DNA from: Bradyrhizobium sp. 170
Lineage (GTDB): Bacteria > Pseudomonadota > Alphaproteobacteria > Rhizobiales > Xanthobacteraceae
NCBI RefSeq assembly: GCF_023101085.1
Contig: NZ_CP064703.1
Coordinates: 8,964,501-9,028,500 of the forward strand
DNA: 64,000 nucleotides
Direction of reading: 5' to 3'
The position numbers were made by a program, and so were the translations under genes. The notes beneath the pieces were generated by a model. That model had not been told where the DNA came from. It was given only the letters and a program-made list of their open reading frames with translations, and ran no database searches. Positions 27,713 to 36,195 of the stretch are shown here, in pieces (positions within the stretch are counted from its first letter, which is position 1; each line of letters begins with the position of its first letter).

Positions 27713-29257
27713 ATGATCCGCTCCTTTCTCACGGTATCCTCGGGAACGCTGGCCTCGCGGCTGCTTGGATTCGTGCGCGATTCGGCGCTGGCGGCGCTGC
27801 TCGGCGCTGGCGCCGTCGCGGATGCGTTTCTGGCGGCGTTTCAGCTGGTCAATGTCATCAGGCGGCTGTTGACCGAGGGCGGGCTGAATGCGGCGCTGGT
27901 GCCGGCATGGCTGCGGGTGCGTGAAACCGATGGGGCGACCGCCGCGGCGGCGTTTGCGGGCCGCGTGCTCGGCACGGTGACCGCCGCGTTGATCGTTGCC
28001 ACAGCGGTACTCGCGCTGGTGATGCCGCTCGTCATGACGGCGCTGGCGCCGGGATTTTCCGGACGCGAGACGCTGCAACTCGCTACCGGCAATGCCCGCC
28101 TGATGCTGCCGTACCTCGCCTTTGCAGGGCCGGTGACCGTGATGATGGCGCTGTTGAACGCGCAGGGCCGGTTTGCGCTGACGGCGTTTTCGCCCCTGTT
28201 GTTCAACATCGCGCTGATCGCGGTGATGGTCGCACTGCTCGCCATACGGCCGGATGCGGTGCAATCAGCCCAAATCGTCGCCGCGACAACAGGCATTGCC
28301 GGACTGTTACAGCTATCGGTGCTGGTGCTGCGCCGTGGCGGCAACATCGCCGGACCTTTGCGGATTTCATTCGATCCGGAAATACGCGGCTTTCTCGGCA
28401 AGGCGGCACCCGGCATGATGGCGTCAAGCGCGCCGCAGCTGCTGATGGTCGCGGGCGCGATCATCGCTTCGTCGTCGCCCTCGGCGGTATCGTGGCTCTA
28501 TTTCGCCAATCGCCTGGTGGAACTGCCGCTCGGCATCGTCGGCGTCGCCATGGGCACGGTGCTGATCCCGGAATTGACGCGCGCGGTACGCGGTGCGGAC
28601 CACGCCGGCGTTGCGCATGCGGAATCGCGCGGCCTCGAACTCGCGGTCGGCCTGGCGCTGCCGGCCACGCTCGGCCTGATGGTGCTGAGCGAGCCGATCG
28701 TGCGACTGCTGTTCGAGCACGGCGCCTTCACCGCCGATGACACAAAGGCGACGGCGCGCGCGCTGATGTGGCTGACGCTGGCGCTGCCGGCGCATGTGCT
28801 GGTGAAAGCGCTGTCGCCGGCGTTCTTCGCGCGCGAGGATACGATGACGCCGCTGGTATCAGCGCTGAAGGGCGTCGTGCTGGCGATCGCGGCGGCCTTC
28901 CTGCTCGGCCATTGGTACGGCGCTGACGGCATTGCTGCCGCAATTGCGCTCGGCGCGTGGAGCATGGCGTTCAGCCTGATCCGCCGCGGCGCGGAGACTT
29001 TTGGATTCTCGATCGATATGGAAGCGCGACGGCGGCTGCCGCGCATCGTGCTATCCGCGCTCGCCATGGGCGCGCTGCTGTGGCTGGCGACACGGTCGCT
29101 GCCGGCCCTCACCTCAGGCGCGCACGGGTTTGTGCAGGCCGTCCTGTGGCTTGCCGTGATTGCGGCGGGAATTGCGATTTACGGCCTGTTCTTAAGGCTT
29201 TTCGGCGTCACCGGCTGGCGCGAGGCGGTTAACGCCGTCAGGCAAACAAAGGCCTAG
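27713..29257 (+). CDS. murJ: Lipid II flippase MurJ
   Basis: MurJ (MviN) flips lipid-linked peptidoglycan precursors across the inner membrane. The 514-aa MOP-superfamily protein has about 14 transmembrane helices. Family hallmarks are the N-terminal SGTLASRLLGFVRDSALAALLGAG segment with conserved Arg residues, RRLLTEGGLNAALVP (helix 2 loop), and LPLGIVGVAMGTVLIPELTRA in the second lobe. RLLFEHGAFTADDT near residue 330 is also typical. trpS follows 67 bp downstream, a common neighbour in this group, so co-transcription is likely. Confidence 0.96.
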   Translation: MIRSFLTVSSGTLASRLLGFVRDSALAALLGAGAVADAFLAAFQLVNVIRRLLTEGGLNAALVPAWLRVRETDGATAAAAFAGRVLGTVTAALIVATAVLALVMPLVMTALAPGFSGRETLQLATGNARLMLPYLAFAGPVTVMMALLNAQGRFALTAFSPLLFNIALIAVMVALLAIRPDAVQSAQIVAATTGIAGLLQLSVLVLRRGGNIAGPLRISFDPEIRGFLGKAAPGMMASSAPQLLMVAGAIIASSSPSAVSWLYFANRLVELPLGIVGVAMGTVLIPELTRAVRGADHAGVAHAESRGLELAVGLALPATLGLMVLSEPIVRLLFEHGAFTADDTKATARALMWLTLALPAHVLVKALSPAFFAREDTMTPLVSALKGVVLAIAAAFLLGHWYGADGIAAAIALGAWSMAFSLIRRGAETFGFSIDMEARRRLPRIVLSALAMGALLWLATRSLPALTSGAHGFVQAVLWLAVIAAGIAIYGLFLRLFGVTGWREAVNAVRQTKA

Positions 29258-29324
29258 CGGCTTGCGCCAATAGCCTCTGCGTGGCAAACGACAGCGCGAA
29301 ACAGGCATCTTCGGGAAGCTGGCT

Positions 29325-30377
29325 ATGGCTTTTGTTGAAAAAGTATTTTCGGGCGTCCAGCCGACGGGCAATCTGCATCTCGGCAATTACCTCGGCGCGA
29401 TCGTCAACTTCGTGAAGATGCAGGAAACCCATGACTGCATCTATTGCGTCGTCGACATGCACGCGATCACGCAAGGCGTCGACGTCTGGGGCGGCCCGGC
29501 GGAGCTCGCCCGCAACACCCGCGAGGTCACCGCGGCCTTCATCGCCGCCGGGATCGATCCGAAGAAGCACATCGTGTTCAACCAGAGCCAGGTCACCGGC
29601 CATGCCGAACTGACCTGGATCTTCAATTGCGTCGCGCGCGTCGGCTGGCTGAGCCGCATGACCCAGTTCAAGGAGAAGGCCGGCAAGGACCGCGAGAACG
29701 CGTCCGTGGGTCTCTATGACTATCCGGTTCTGATGGCGGCTGACATTTTGCTTTATCGCGCCACGCATGTGCCGGTTGGCGAGGACCAGAAGCAGCATCT
29801 GGAGCTGTCGCGCGACATCGCGCAGAAATTCAACAATGACTTTGCCGATTCGATCCGCAGCCATGGCTCCGATGACGGACTGTTCTTTCCGCAGCCGGAA
29901 CCGCTGATCACGGGCCCGGCGACGCGGGTGATGTCGCTTCGCGACGGCACCAAGAAGATGTCGAAGTCGGACGCGTCGGACAATTCGCGCATCAACCTGA
30001 CCGACGACGCCGATACCATCGCGCAAAAGATCCGCAAGGCGAAGACCGACCCGGAACCGCTGCCGTCGGAAGAAAAGGGCCTGGAGAGCCGGCCCGAGGC
30101 CGACAACCTCGTCGGCATCTATGCGGCGCTTTCCGAGCGCAGCAAGGCCGACGTTTTGAAGGAATTCGGCGGCGGGCAGTTCTCCAGCTTCAAGAACGCG
30201 CTGGTGGAACTTTGCGTCACAAAACTCTCGCCGATCGCTTCCGAGATGAAACGGCTGGTGGCCGACCCCGGCCATGTCGACAAGATCCTGGTCGACGGCG
30301 CCGACCGCGCCCGCGTCATCGCCGATGAAACCATGCGGGCGGCCAGGGATATCGTCGGGTTCATCCGAAAGAGCTAG
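29325..30377 (+). CDS. trpS: Tryptophanyl-tRNA synthetase
   Basis: TrpRS is a class Ic aminoacyl-tRNA synthetase charging tRNA-Trp. The 350-aa protein has the HIGH-like motif in [19 protein letters not shown] (residues 6-24) and the KMSKS loop in [11 protein letters not shown] near residue 210. The Trp-recognition region [29 protein letters not shown] is intact. The start [15 protein letters not shown] is the usual alphaproteobacterial one. It lies between murJ and a universal stress protein gene on the same strand. Confidence 0.98.
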   Translation: MAFVEKVFSGVQPTGNLHLGNYLGAIVNFVKMQETHDCIYCVVDMHAITQGVDVWGGPAELARNTREVTAAFIAAGIDPKKHIVFNQSQVTGHAELTWIFNCVARVGWLSRMTQFKEKAGKDRENASVGLYDYPVLMAADILLYRATHVPVGEDQKQHLELSRDIAQKFNNDFADSIRSHGSDDGLFFPQPEPLITGPATRVMSLRDGTKKMSKSDASDNSRINLTDDADTIAQKIRKAKTDPEPLPSEEKGLESRPEADNLVGIYAALSERSKADVLKEFGGGQFSSFKNALVELCVTKLSPIASEMKRLVADPGHVDKILVDGADRARVIADETMRAARDIVGFIRKS

Positions 30378-30467
30378 CTCGCCGTCGAAAGAGAACAGCG
30401 ACGCCGCTTGTCGAAGGCGGCTGCGCCGTGGCAGCATGCGTCGGTTTGGCGCAGCACCGGGACATGC

Positions 30468-30962
30468 ATGACCACCCAGCGACGAAGCTACGAGACGGGT
30501 CACAAGCCAAAATGCCTTGTCATCGTTGACGACACCGCGGAATGGGACCGCGCGGTGTATTACGCCAGCCGCTGGGCTGTTCGCGTCGGCGGCGGCGTGG
30601 TGATGCTGCGCATCATCGCCATCGAGGACCAGAACCAGCAATGGCTCGGAGTAGCCGACCTGATGCGCGCCGAGGCCGAGGACGCCGCCAACGAGGCGCT
30701 CGACCGCGCTTCGGGGCGCGCCAACGGCATTGCCGCGATCACGCCGGAGCGGGTGATTCGCGAGGGCGACCCGACCACCCAGATCCTCGACGTGATCGAC
30801 AAGGACGTCGATATTTCGATGCTGGTGCTGGCGGCCAATCCAGGCCCCGAGGGCCCCGGCCCGCTGATCACCATGATGGCGCAGGTCGCGGGCTCGTTCC
30901 CGATTCCCGTCGTCATCGTTCCCGGCGATTTGAGCGATTCGGACATCGACGGCCTGTCTTAA
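30468..30962 (+). CDS. Universal stress protein family protein
   Basis: This 164-aa protein has the UspA Rossmann-like fold: an N-terminal strand KCLVIVDDTAEWDRAVYYASRWAVRVGG, then VIREGDPTTQILDVIDKDVDISMLVLAAN, ending in GSFPIPVVIVPGDLS. The glycine-rich nucleotide-binding motif G-x2-G-x9-G-S/T is only partly kept (GPEGPGPLITMMAQVAGS), so ATP binding is uncertain. The ATG at 30468 is preferred to an upstream in-frame start that adds an unconserved stretch. It lies between trpS and the nfu-type gene, an arrangement common in Bradyrhizobium. Confidence 0.85.
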   Translation: MTTQRRSYETGHKPKCLVIVDDTAEWDRAVYYASRWAVRVGGGVVMLRIIAIEDQNQQWLGVADLMRAEAEDAANEALDRASGRANGIAAITPERVIREGDPTTQILDVIDKDVDISMLVLAANPGPEGPGPLITMMAQVAGSFPIPVVIVPGDLSDSDIDGLS

Positions 30963-31078
30963 GGCTTGATACGCTTACAGAATTGCAGGTTTGCGCCCCT
31001 TGACGGTGCGCTGGCGGTCGCCATCTGCTATGGGAAGCCCACGCGCCGGCCTTGAACCGGCGACGCCGGAGAAAAACC

Positions 31079-31648
31079 ATGTTTATTCAGACCGAAGCCA
31101 CGCCCAATCCCGCCACCCTGAAATTCATTCCGGGCCGTACCGTGCTCGACACCGGCACGATGGAATTTTCCGATCGCGAAGCCGCCGCCCGCTCGCCGCT
31201 TGCCGAACGGCTGTTCGGTGTGCCCGGCATCTCCAGCGTGTTCTACGGCTACGATTTCGTCACCGTGACCAAGGCGGATGGCGACTGGCAGCATCTCAAG
31301 CCCGCGATCCTCGGCGCCATCATGGAGCACTACATGTCCGGCGCGCCGCTGCTGGCGGACGGCACCGCGGGCAACGACGAGGCGGCCGATGAGGAAGGCG
31401 AGTTCTTCAACGAGGCCGACGCCGATACGGTCGCGACCATCAAGGATTTGATCGAGACGCGGGTGCGGCCGGCCGTGGCCAATGACGGCGGCGACATCAC
31501 CTTCCGCGGCTTCAAGGACGGCGTCGTCTACCTCAACATGAAAGGCTCCTGCGCCGGCTGCCCGTCCTCGACGGCGACGCTGCAGCACGGCATCCAGAAC
31601 CTGCTGAAGCACTTCGTGCCCGACGTGGTCGAAGTCCGGCCGATGTAA
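31079..31648 (+). CDS. NifU/Nfu-type Fe-S cluster carrier
   Basis: This 189-aa scaffold/carrier has an N-terminal Nfu_N domain (MFIQTEATPNPATLKFIPGRTVL) and a C-terminal NifU-like domain with the cluster-binding CxxC in NMKGSCAGCPSSTATLQHGIQNLL (residues about 155-180). Proteins of this layout (Nfu/NfuA type) deliver Fe-S clusters to target apoproteins, and here could serve MiaB and other radical-SAM or respiratory enzymes. It is not the nitrogenase-specific NifU, which has a longer IscU-type N-terminus. The ATG at 31079 begins the conserved region. Confidence 0.94.
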   Translation: MFIQTEATPNPATLKFIPGRTVLDTGTMEFSDREAAARSPLAERLFGVPGISSVFYGYDFVTVTKADGDWQHLKPAILGAIMEHYMSGAPLLADGTAGNDEAADEEGEFFNEADADTVATIKDLIETRVRPAVANDGGDITFRGFKDGVVYLNMKGSCAGCPSSTATLQHGIQNLLKHFVPDVVEVRPM

Positions 31649-31657
31649 GTTGGTGTC

Positions 31658-31747
31658 GTAGGGTGGGCAAAGGCGCGCTCGCGCCGTGCCCACCATTATC
31701 TATCCACGTCGTCGCATGGTGGGCACGCTTCGCTTTGCCCACCTTAC
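31658..31747. repeat. Inverted repeat (GTAGGGYGGGCAAAGCG family), second copy
   Basis: The arms GTAGGGTGGGCAAAGGCG and GCTTCGCTTTGCCCACCTTAC surround about 45 bases. It lies between the convergent nfu-type gene and the chemoreceptor gene, as the first copy (21043-21123) lies between two other convergent genes. It is probably a dispersed element with terminator activity. Confidence 0.8.
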
Positions 31748-31767
31748 ATGTCCGCTCGCAACGACGA

Positions 31768-33375
31768 TTACGCCGCCTGCCCGATGCCGGCGGCCTCGGC
31801 GGCGGCGCGCTGCATGCCTTCGGACATTTCGCTCGTCACCGCGCTCTGCTGCTGAACGGCCGCGGCCGTTGACGTCACATACTCGCTGACATCCTGGATC
31901 GCCTGCTTGATCGAGTTGAGGGCCGCAACGACATCGCCGGAGATGCCGTTGAGATTGCCGATCTCCTGCTCGATCTTGTCGGTCGCCTGCTTGGCCTGAT
32001 TGGCGAGGCCCTTCACCTCGGACGCAACCACGGCGAAGCCGCGGCCGGCTTCACCCGCCCGCGCCGATTCGATCGTGGCGTTCAGCGCCAGCAGGTTGAT
32101 CTGGCCGGTGATCGCGCCGATCAGCTGCACGATGCTGCTCATCGACTCCGACGCCTCCGTCAGGCGCTGCGCCTGCTGGTCGGCGGCCTCGACGCGACCG
32201 ACGGCCGTGTGCGCCGTTTCCTTCGACTTCGCCATGGCCTCGGAGATTTCGCGCACCGACACGTTGAGCTCCTCGGCGCCGGCGGCGACCGTCTCCATCA
32301 AGCCGCGAACCTTCTCGCTGCGCATCCGCGCGATCACCTGCGCCGTGGTATCGGTGGCGTATTTCACGACCTTGTAGGGCTTGCCGTTGAGGTCGCGGAT
32401 CGGGTTGTAGGACGCCTGAATCCAGATCTGCCGGCCGCCCTTGCCGACCCGCTCATACTCGCCCGACTGGAAATCGCCGCGATTCAGAGCCGCCCAGAAC
32501 GCGCGATAGCCGTCGCTGTCGCGCGCCTCGTGCGGCATGAACAGGCCGTCCATGCCGAACTCGATGACCGCCTGTGACTTGCCGATGGCTTCGATCTGTC
32601 CGGCGAAATTCGCCGTCTTTAGTTTCTGTTCGGTGATATCGGAGGCGAACTTCACGACCTTGAACGGCTTGCCGGCGTCGTCGAGGATCGGATTGTAGGA
32701 CGCGAGGATCCAGACCTCCTTGCCACCCTTGCCGAAGCGCTTGTATTCGGCCGACTGGAATTCGCCGCGGCCGAGCTTTGCCCAGAATTCGCGGTAGGCC
32801 GTGCTGTCGCGCTCGGCTGGCGCCACGAACATCTGATGATGCTTGCCCTGGATCTCGGCGAGCGAGTAGCCGAGCGCGCCAAGGAAATTATTGTTTGCCG
32901 TGATGATGGTGCCATCGAGATTGAACTCGATCACGGCTTGCGCCCGGGCGATCGCCGCGATCTTGCCGGCATCCTCCATGCTGCGGATCTTGCGCTCGGT
33001 GATGTCGGTGGCGAACTTGACGACCTTGGCCGGCTTGTTGGCGCTGTCCAGGATCGGATTGTACGATGCCTGGATCCACACCTCCCGGCCGCCCTTGCCG
33101 ACGCGCTTGTATTCGGCGGCCTGATATTCGCCGCGATTGAGCTTCGCCCAGAACGCATGATAGTCCGGCTTGTCGCGCTGCTCCGGCGCCACGAACATCC
33201 GGTGATGCTTGCCCGCGATTTCGTCGAGCCGATATCCCATCGTGTCGAGGAAATTCTGGTTGGCGGTGACGATCGTGCCGTCCATGTTGAACTCGATCAC
33301 CGCCTGCGACTTGCTGAGGGCGACCGCTTGCGCCAGCGCCTCACGCGCCGCAGAACTGCTTTTCCACAAAGGCAT
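31768..33375 (-). CDS. Soluble PAS-PAS-PAS methyl-accepting chemotaxis protein, BdlA-like
   Basis: This 535-aa chemoreceptor lacks transmembrane helices. It has two full PAS/PAC units (about residues 22-135 and 145-255), each with GKHHxMFVAP and YKRxGKGGxEVWIxASYNPI, then a third PAS that lacks about 26 residues of its core (from TIITANNN to GKHHQ). The C-terminal methyl-accepting domain contains the hairpin tip region INLLALNATIESARAGEAGRGFAVVASEVKGLANQ. Cytosolic PAS receptors of this type (Pseudomonas BdlA, Aer2 relatives) sense redox, oxygen or internal signals. The ATG at 33373-33375 follows GGAGG by 8 bp. No che genes are adjacent. Confidence 0.92.
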   Translation of the reverse strand: MPLWKSSSAAREALAQAVALSKSQAVIEFNMDGTIVTANQNFLDTMGYRLDEIAGKHHRMFVAPEQRDKPDYHAFWAKLNRGEYQAAEYKRVGKGGREVWIQASYNPILDSANKPAKVVKFATDITERKIRSMEDAGKIAAIARAQAVIEFNLDGTIITANNNFLGALGYSLAEIQGKHHQMFVAPAERDSTAYREFWAKLGRGEFQSAEYKRFGKGGKEVWILASYNPILDDAGKPFKVVKFASDITEQKLKTANFAGQIEAIGKSQAVIEFGMDGLFMPHEARDSDGYRAFWAALNRGDFQSGEYERVGKGGRQIWIQASYNPIRDLNGKPYKVVKYATDTTAQVIARMRSEKVRGLMETVAAGAEELNVSVREISEAMAKSKETAHTAVGRVEAADQQAQRLTEASESMSSIVQLIGAITGQINLLALNATIESARAGEAGRGFAVVASEVKGLANQAKQATDKIEQEIGNLNGISGDVVAALNSIKQAIQDVSEYVTSTAAAVQQQSAVTSEMSEGMQRAAAEAAGIGQAA

Positions 33376-33660
33376 AAAAAATCCTCCGGTTCCGGGGACG
33401 AGCGTGGCTTTAGCTGCCGAAAATGCGTCGTCCGGATCGCTATTGACCCGTAGTCTCCCCGTGGACGAATGTCGCACCAGATGGCTAATTCTTTGTTAAT
33501 TCCCTTTGTTTTCAATGACTTGCCCTCCCAGAAGTTGCATCCGTCGCTCAGGTCTCGAAAATCGGGAACGAGTTTTCGCTGCCCATCGGAGGCGCCGAAC
33601 CGGCGCCAAATCGGGGAAGAAATCTTCCAATCAGTATGGGAATCTCCAGAGCCCCTTTTT

Positions 33661-33683
33661 CGGTTCTGATCGAATCAGAACCG
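33661..33683. repeat. Perfect 10-bp hairpin
   Basis: CGGTTCTGAT and ATCAGAACCG form a perfect inverted repeat around a 3-base loop, just next to the dispersed element that follows. No T-run follows, so terminator activity is uncertain. Confidence 0.7.
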
Positions 33684-33755
33684 GGCTCTAGATTCTTGTT
33701 TTGACGCGTTTTCTTGACGCGAACCGGTGTCCACTTCGCTCGAAAACGCTATAGG
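33684..33755 (-). repeat. Palindromic intergenic element, short form
   Basis: Read on the minus strand this begins TATAGCGTTTTCGAGCG and ends AACAAGAATCTAGAGC. It matches the element at 7810-7913 but lacks about 39 internal bases. It ends about 8 bp before the tsaB start codon. The rest of the 388-bp chemoreceptor-tsaB spacer (33376-33660) shows no gene. Confidence 0.75.
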
Positions 33756-33763
33756 GTAGCCCG

Positions 33764-34462
33764 ATGCTCATCCTCGCAATCGATACCGCGCTCGATGCCT
33801 GCGCCGCGGCCGTGCTCGACACCAGCGCGGGCGTCATCGCGCAGGAATCGCAGCCGATGAAGCGCGGCCATGCCGAAGCCCTGATGCCGCTGATCGCGCG
33901 CGTGATGAAGGCATCAGGCGTTGCCTTTGCCGCGCTCGACCGCATCTCCGCGACGACCGGTCCCGGCAGCTTTACCGGATTGCGCGTCGGCCTTTCCGCC
34001 GCCCGCGGCATTGCGCTCGCCGCCGGCAAGCCGGTCGTCGGCGTGACGACACTGACCGCGTTTGCCGCCCCCATCGTCAGCGAGAATGGCGAACCTCATC
34101 CTGTCATCGCCGCGATCGATGCGCGGCATGATCATGTCTATTTCCAGGTGCTCGGCGGCGACGGTAGTGCACTGATCAAGCCGAAGGTCGCGCCGATCGC
34201 GGAAGCGCTCGACGCGGCACGCTTCGGTGCGCCACATCTGGTCGGCAACGCGGCGAAGATTCTGGCCGACCGCTGGCCGGCCGATGCAGCGCCGCCCTTC
34301 AAGATCGATCAGCAGGCCGCACCCGATATCGCCTGGGTGGCGTGGCTGGGCGCCGCGGTCAGTCCCGAGAGTTCACCGGCACGGCCCTATTATCTGCGCG
34401 CGCCCGATGCCAAGCCGCCGAAGGATCCCCTGTCCGGCGCAGCACAGCCGCCGGCATCATGA
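33764..34462 (+). CDS. tsaB: tRNA threonylcarbamoyladenosine biosynthesis protein TsaB
   Basis: TsaB (YeaZ) works with TsaD and TsaE to place t6A at position 37 of ANN-decoding tRNAs. The 232-aa ASKHA-fold protein begins MLILAIDTALDACAAAVLD and has the family's ATTGPGSFTGLRVGLSAARGIALAAG segment (residues 64-88), the dimer-interface helix. Its TGA overlaps the rimI ATG (ATGA), so the two are translationally coupled, a standard tsaB-rimI arrangement. Confidence 0.95.
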   Translation: MLILAIDTALDACAAAVLDTSAGVIAQESQPMKRGHAEALMPLIARVMKASGVAFAALDRISATTGPGSFTGLRVGLSAARGIALAAGKPVVGVTTLTAFAAPIVSENGEPHPVIAAIDARHDHVYFQVLGGDGSALIKPKVAPIAEALDAARFGAPHLVGNAAKILADRWPADAAPPFKIDQQAAPDIAWVAWLGAAVSPESSPARPYYLRAPDAKPPKDPLSGAAQPPAS

Positions 34463-34944
34463 TGACATGGTTCTCCGATTGGTGGAGCGGCGGCACGGCC
34501 GTGATCGAACCGGCCAACCCGCGCGACGCGGCGCGCCTGGCGCAACTGCATGGCGCATCATTTCACCGCGGCTGGGGCGAGGGCGAATTCGAGGTCATGC
34601 TGACCGAGCGCAACACGCTCGTTCACCGGCTCAGACAGGGGCGCAAGGTCATCGGCTTTGCCGTGTCGCGCATGGCTGCCGACGAGGCCGAGCTGTTGTC
34701 GATCGCCATCGATGCGACCCAACGTGGCCGCGGCCTGTCACGCAACCTGTTGCTGACGCACCTCGGTCATCTCGCGGGCCGCGGCGTACGCAAGGTGTTC
34801 CTCGAGGTTGAAGAAAATAATCAGCCGGCGCGGCGCCTGTATGAATGGGCCGGATTTGAGGTCGTTGGCCGCCGGGAACGCTATTATCAGCAGCCGGGCG
34901 GCGAGCAATTGAATGCGCTTCTGATGCGGCGTGACTTGTCGTAA
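34459..34944 (+). CDS. rimI: Ribosomal-protein-alanine N-acetyltransferase RimI-type
   Basis: This 161-aa GNAT protein is the RimI type, which acetylates the N-terminal alanine of ribosomal protein S18. The acetyl-CoA binding loop is QRGRGLSRNLLLTHLGHLAGRG, followed by KVFLEVEENNQPARRLYEWAGFEVVGRRERYY, a near-diagnostic RimI segment. The start overlaps tsaB by 4 bp; a second ATG one codon later (34462) is also possible. It is followed closely by the Fur/Mur regulator gene. Confidence 0.93.
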   Translation: MMTWFSDWWSGGTAVIEPANPRDAARLAQLHGASFHRGWGEGEFEVMLTERNTLVHRLRQGRKVIGFAVSRMAADEAELLSIAIDATQRGRGLSRNLLLTHLGHLAGRGVRKVFLEVEENNQPARRLYEWAGFEVVGRRERYYQQPGGEQLNALLMRRDLS

Positions 34945-34996
34945 TGTGCGCCGGGTGGCAAAAGACCCCCGACCTGCGTCCGAAGGCCCAGAGACC

Positions 34997-35446
34997 ATGC
35001 CCGCACTGAAATCCCCGCCTGCGCATAAAAATACCGGTATCGAGGCCCGCTGCGCCGCCACCGGCATGCGCATGACCGAACAGCGCCGGGTGATCGCGCG
35101 CGTGCTGGCCGATTCGGTCGACCATCCCGACGTCGAGGAACTTTACCGGCGCTGTGTCGCGGTCGACGACAAGATCTCGATTTCGACGGTGTATCGCACC
35201 GTAAAACTGTTCGAGGACGCCGGGATCATCGAGCGGCACGATTTCCGCGAGGGCCGGGCGCGCTACGAGCAGATGCCCGACAGCCATCACGATCATCTGA
35301 TCAATCTGCGCGACGGCAAGGTGATCGAGTTCACCTCCGAGGAGATCGAGAAATTGCAGGCCGAGATCGCCCGCAAGCTCGGCTACAAGCTGGTCGATCA
35401 CCGGCTGGAACTGTATTGCGTCCCGCTCGACGAAGACAAAACGTAG
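34997..35446 (+). CDS. Fur family metalloregulator, Fur/Mur type
   Basis: This 149-aa Fur-family repressor has the winged-helix segment MRMTEQRRVIARVLADSVDHPDVEELYRR and SISTVYRTVKLFEDAGIIERHDF, followed by the metal-site motif HHDHLINLRDGKVIEF. It lacks the C-terminal CxxC zinc site of E. coli Fur. It also lacks the N-terminal heme regulatory motif and the three-histidine run of Bradyrhizobium Irr. It therefore fits the rhizobial Fur/Mur group, which in Rhizobium and Sinorhizobium responds mainly to manganese. The ATG at 34997 is chosen for family length; in-frame upstream starts overlap rimI. Confidence 0.92.
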   Translation: MPALKSPPAHKNTGIEARCAATGMRMTEQRRVIARVLADSVDHPDVEELYRRCVAVDDKISISTVYRTVKLFEDAGIIERHDFREGRARYEQMPDSHHDHLINLRDGKVIEFTSEEIEKLQAEIARKLGYKLVDHRLELYCVPLDEDKT

Positions 35447-35465
35447 TTTTCGTGAATCGTTTTTC

Positions 35466-36140
35466 GTGAATTTCGATCTCATCATTTTCGACTGCGACGG
35501 CGTGCTGGTCGACAGCGAAGTCATTTCATGCCGCGCCCATGCCGAAACGCTGACCCGTCATGGCTATCCGATCACTTCCGAACAGGTGCTCGTTCGCTTT
35601 CTCGGCGTGTCTGACCGCGAGGCGCGCCAAACGATCGAACGCGAGATCGACCGGAAGCTGCCTGATGACTTCGAACAACAGGTGAAGGCGGCCACGCTGA
35701 AATTTTACGAGGGCGATTTGCAGGCGATCGCGCATGTCGGCGAGGCGATTGCCGCGATAAGCCTGCCCAAATGCGTCGCTTCCAGCGGAACGCCCGAAAA
35801 GATTCGTCACGGCCTCACCTGCGCCGGCCTCTACGACCAACTCGCGCCGCATATTTTCTCCGCTACACAGGTCAGCCGCGGCAAGCCGGCGCCCGATCTG
35901 TTTCTGTTCGCCGCCGAACAGATGAAGGTGCAACCGGCCCAGTGCCTGGTGATCGAGGATAGCGTTCCCGGCGTCACCGGCGGCAGCGCCGCCGGGATGA
36001 CCGTGCTCGGCTATTACGGCGGCAGCCATTGTCAGCCGGGCCATGCCGAGATGCTGCGCGCCGCTGGTGCCGCCTTGACCTTCGACGATATGCGGCAACT
36101 GCCCGATCTGATTGCACGCATCGGTCGAAAGGCCGGTTAG
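35466..36140 (+). CDS. HAD-superfamily hydrolase, subfamily IA
   Basis: This 224-aa phosphatase/phosphoglucomutase-like HAD enzyme shows motif I FDCDGVLVDSE (nucleophile Asp, residues 7-17), motif II in CVASSGTPEKIRHGL, the Lys of motif III in SRGKPAPDLFLFAAEQM, and motif IV CLVIEDSVPGVTGGSAAGM. It resembles GmhB-unrelated 6-phosphogluconate phosphatase YieH and similar sugar phosphatases, but the substrate cannot be assigned. The start is GTG. It opens the accessory block between the Fur/Mur regulator and miaB. Confidence 0.9.
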   Translation: MNFDLIIFDCDGVLVDSEVISCRAHAETLTRHGYPITSEQVLVRFLGVSDREARQTIEREIDRKLPDDFEQQVKAATLKFYEGDLQAIAHVGEAIAAISLPKCVASSGTPEKIRHGLTCAGLYDQLAPHIFSATQVSRGKPAPDLFLFAAEQMKVQPAQCLVIEDSVPGVTGGSAAGMTVLGYYGGSHCQPGHAEMLRAAGAALTFDDMRQLPDLIARIGRKAG

Positions 36141-36195
36141 TCCCGCATCGCATGGTTGAAGTCCGGCGTCGCCGGCCGACATCCGATCAACAATC

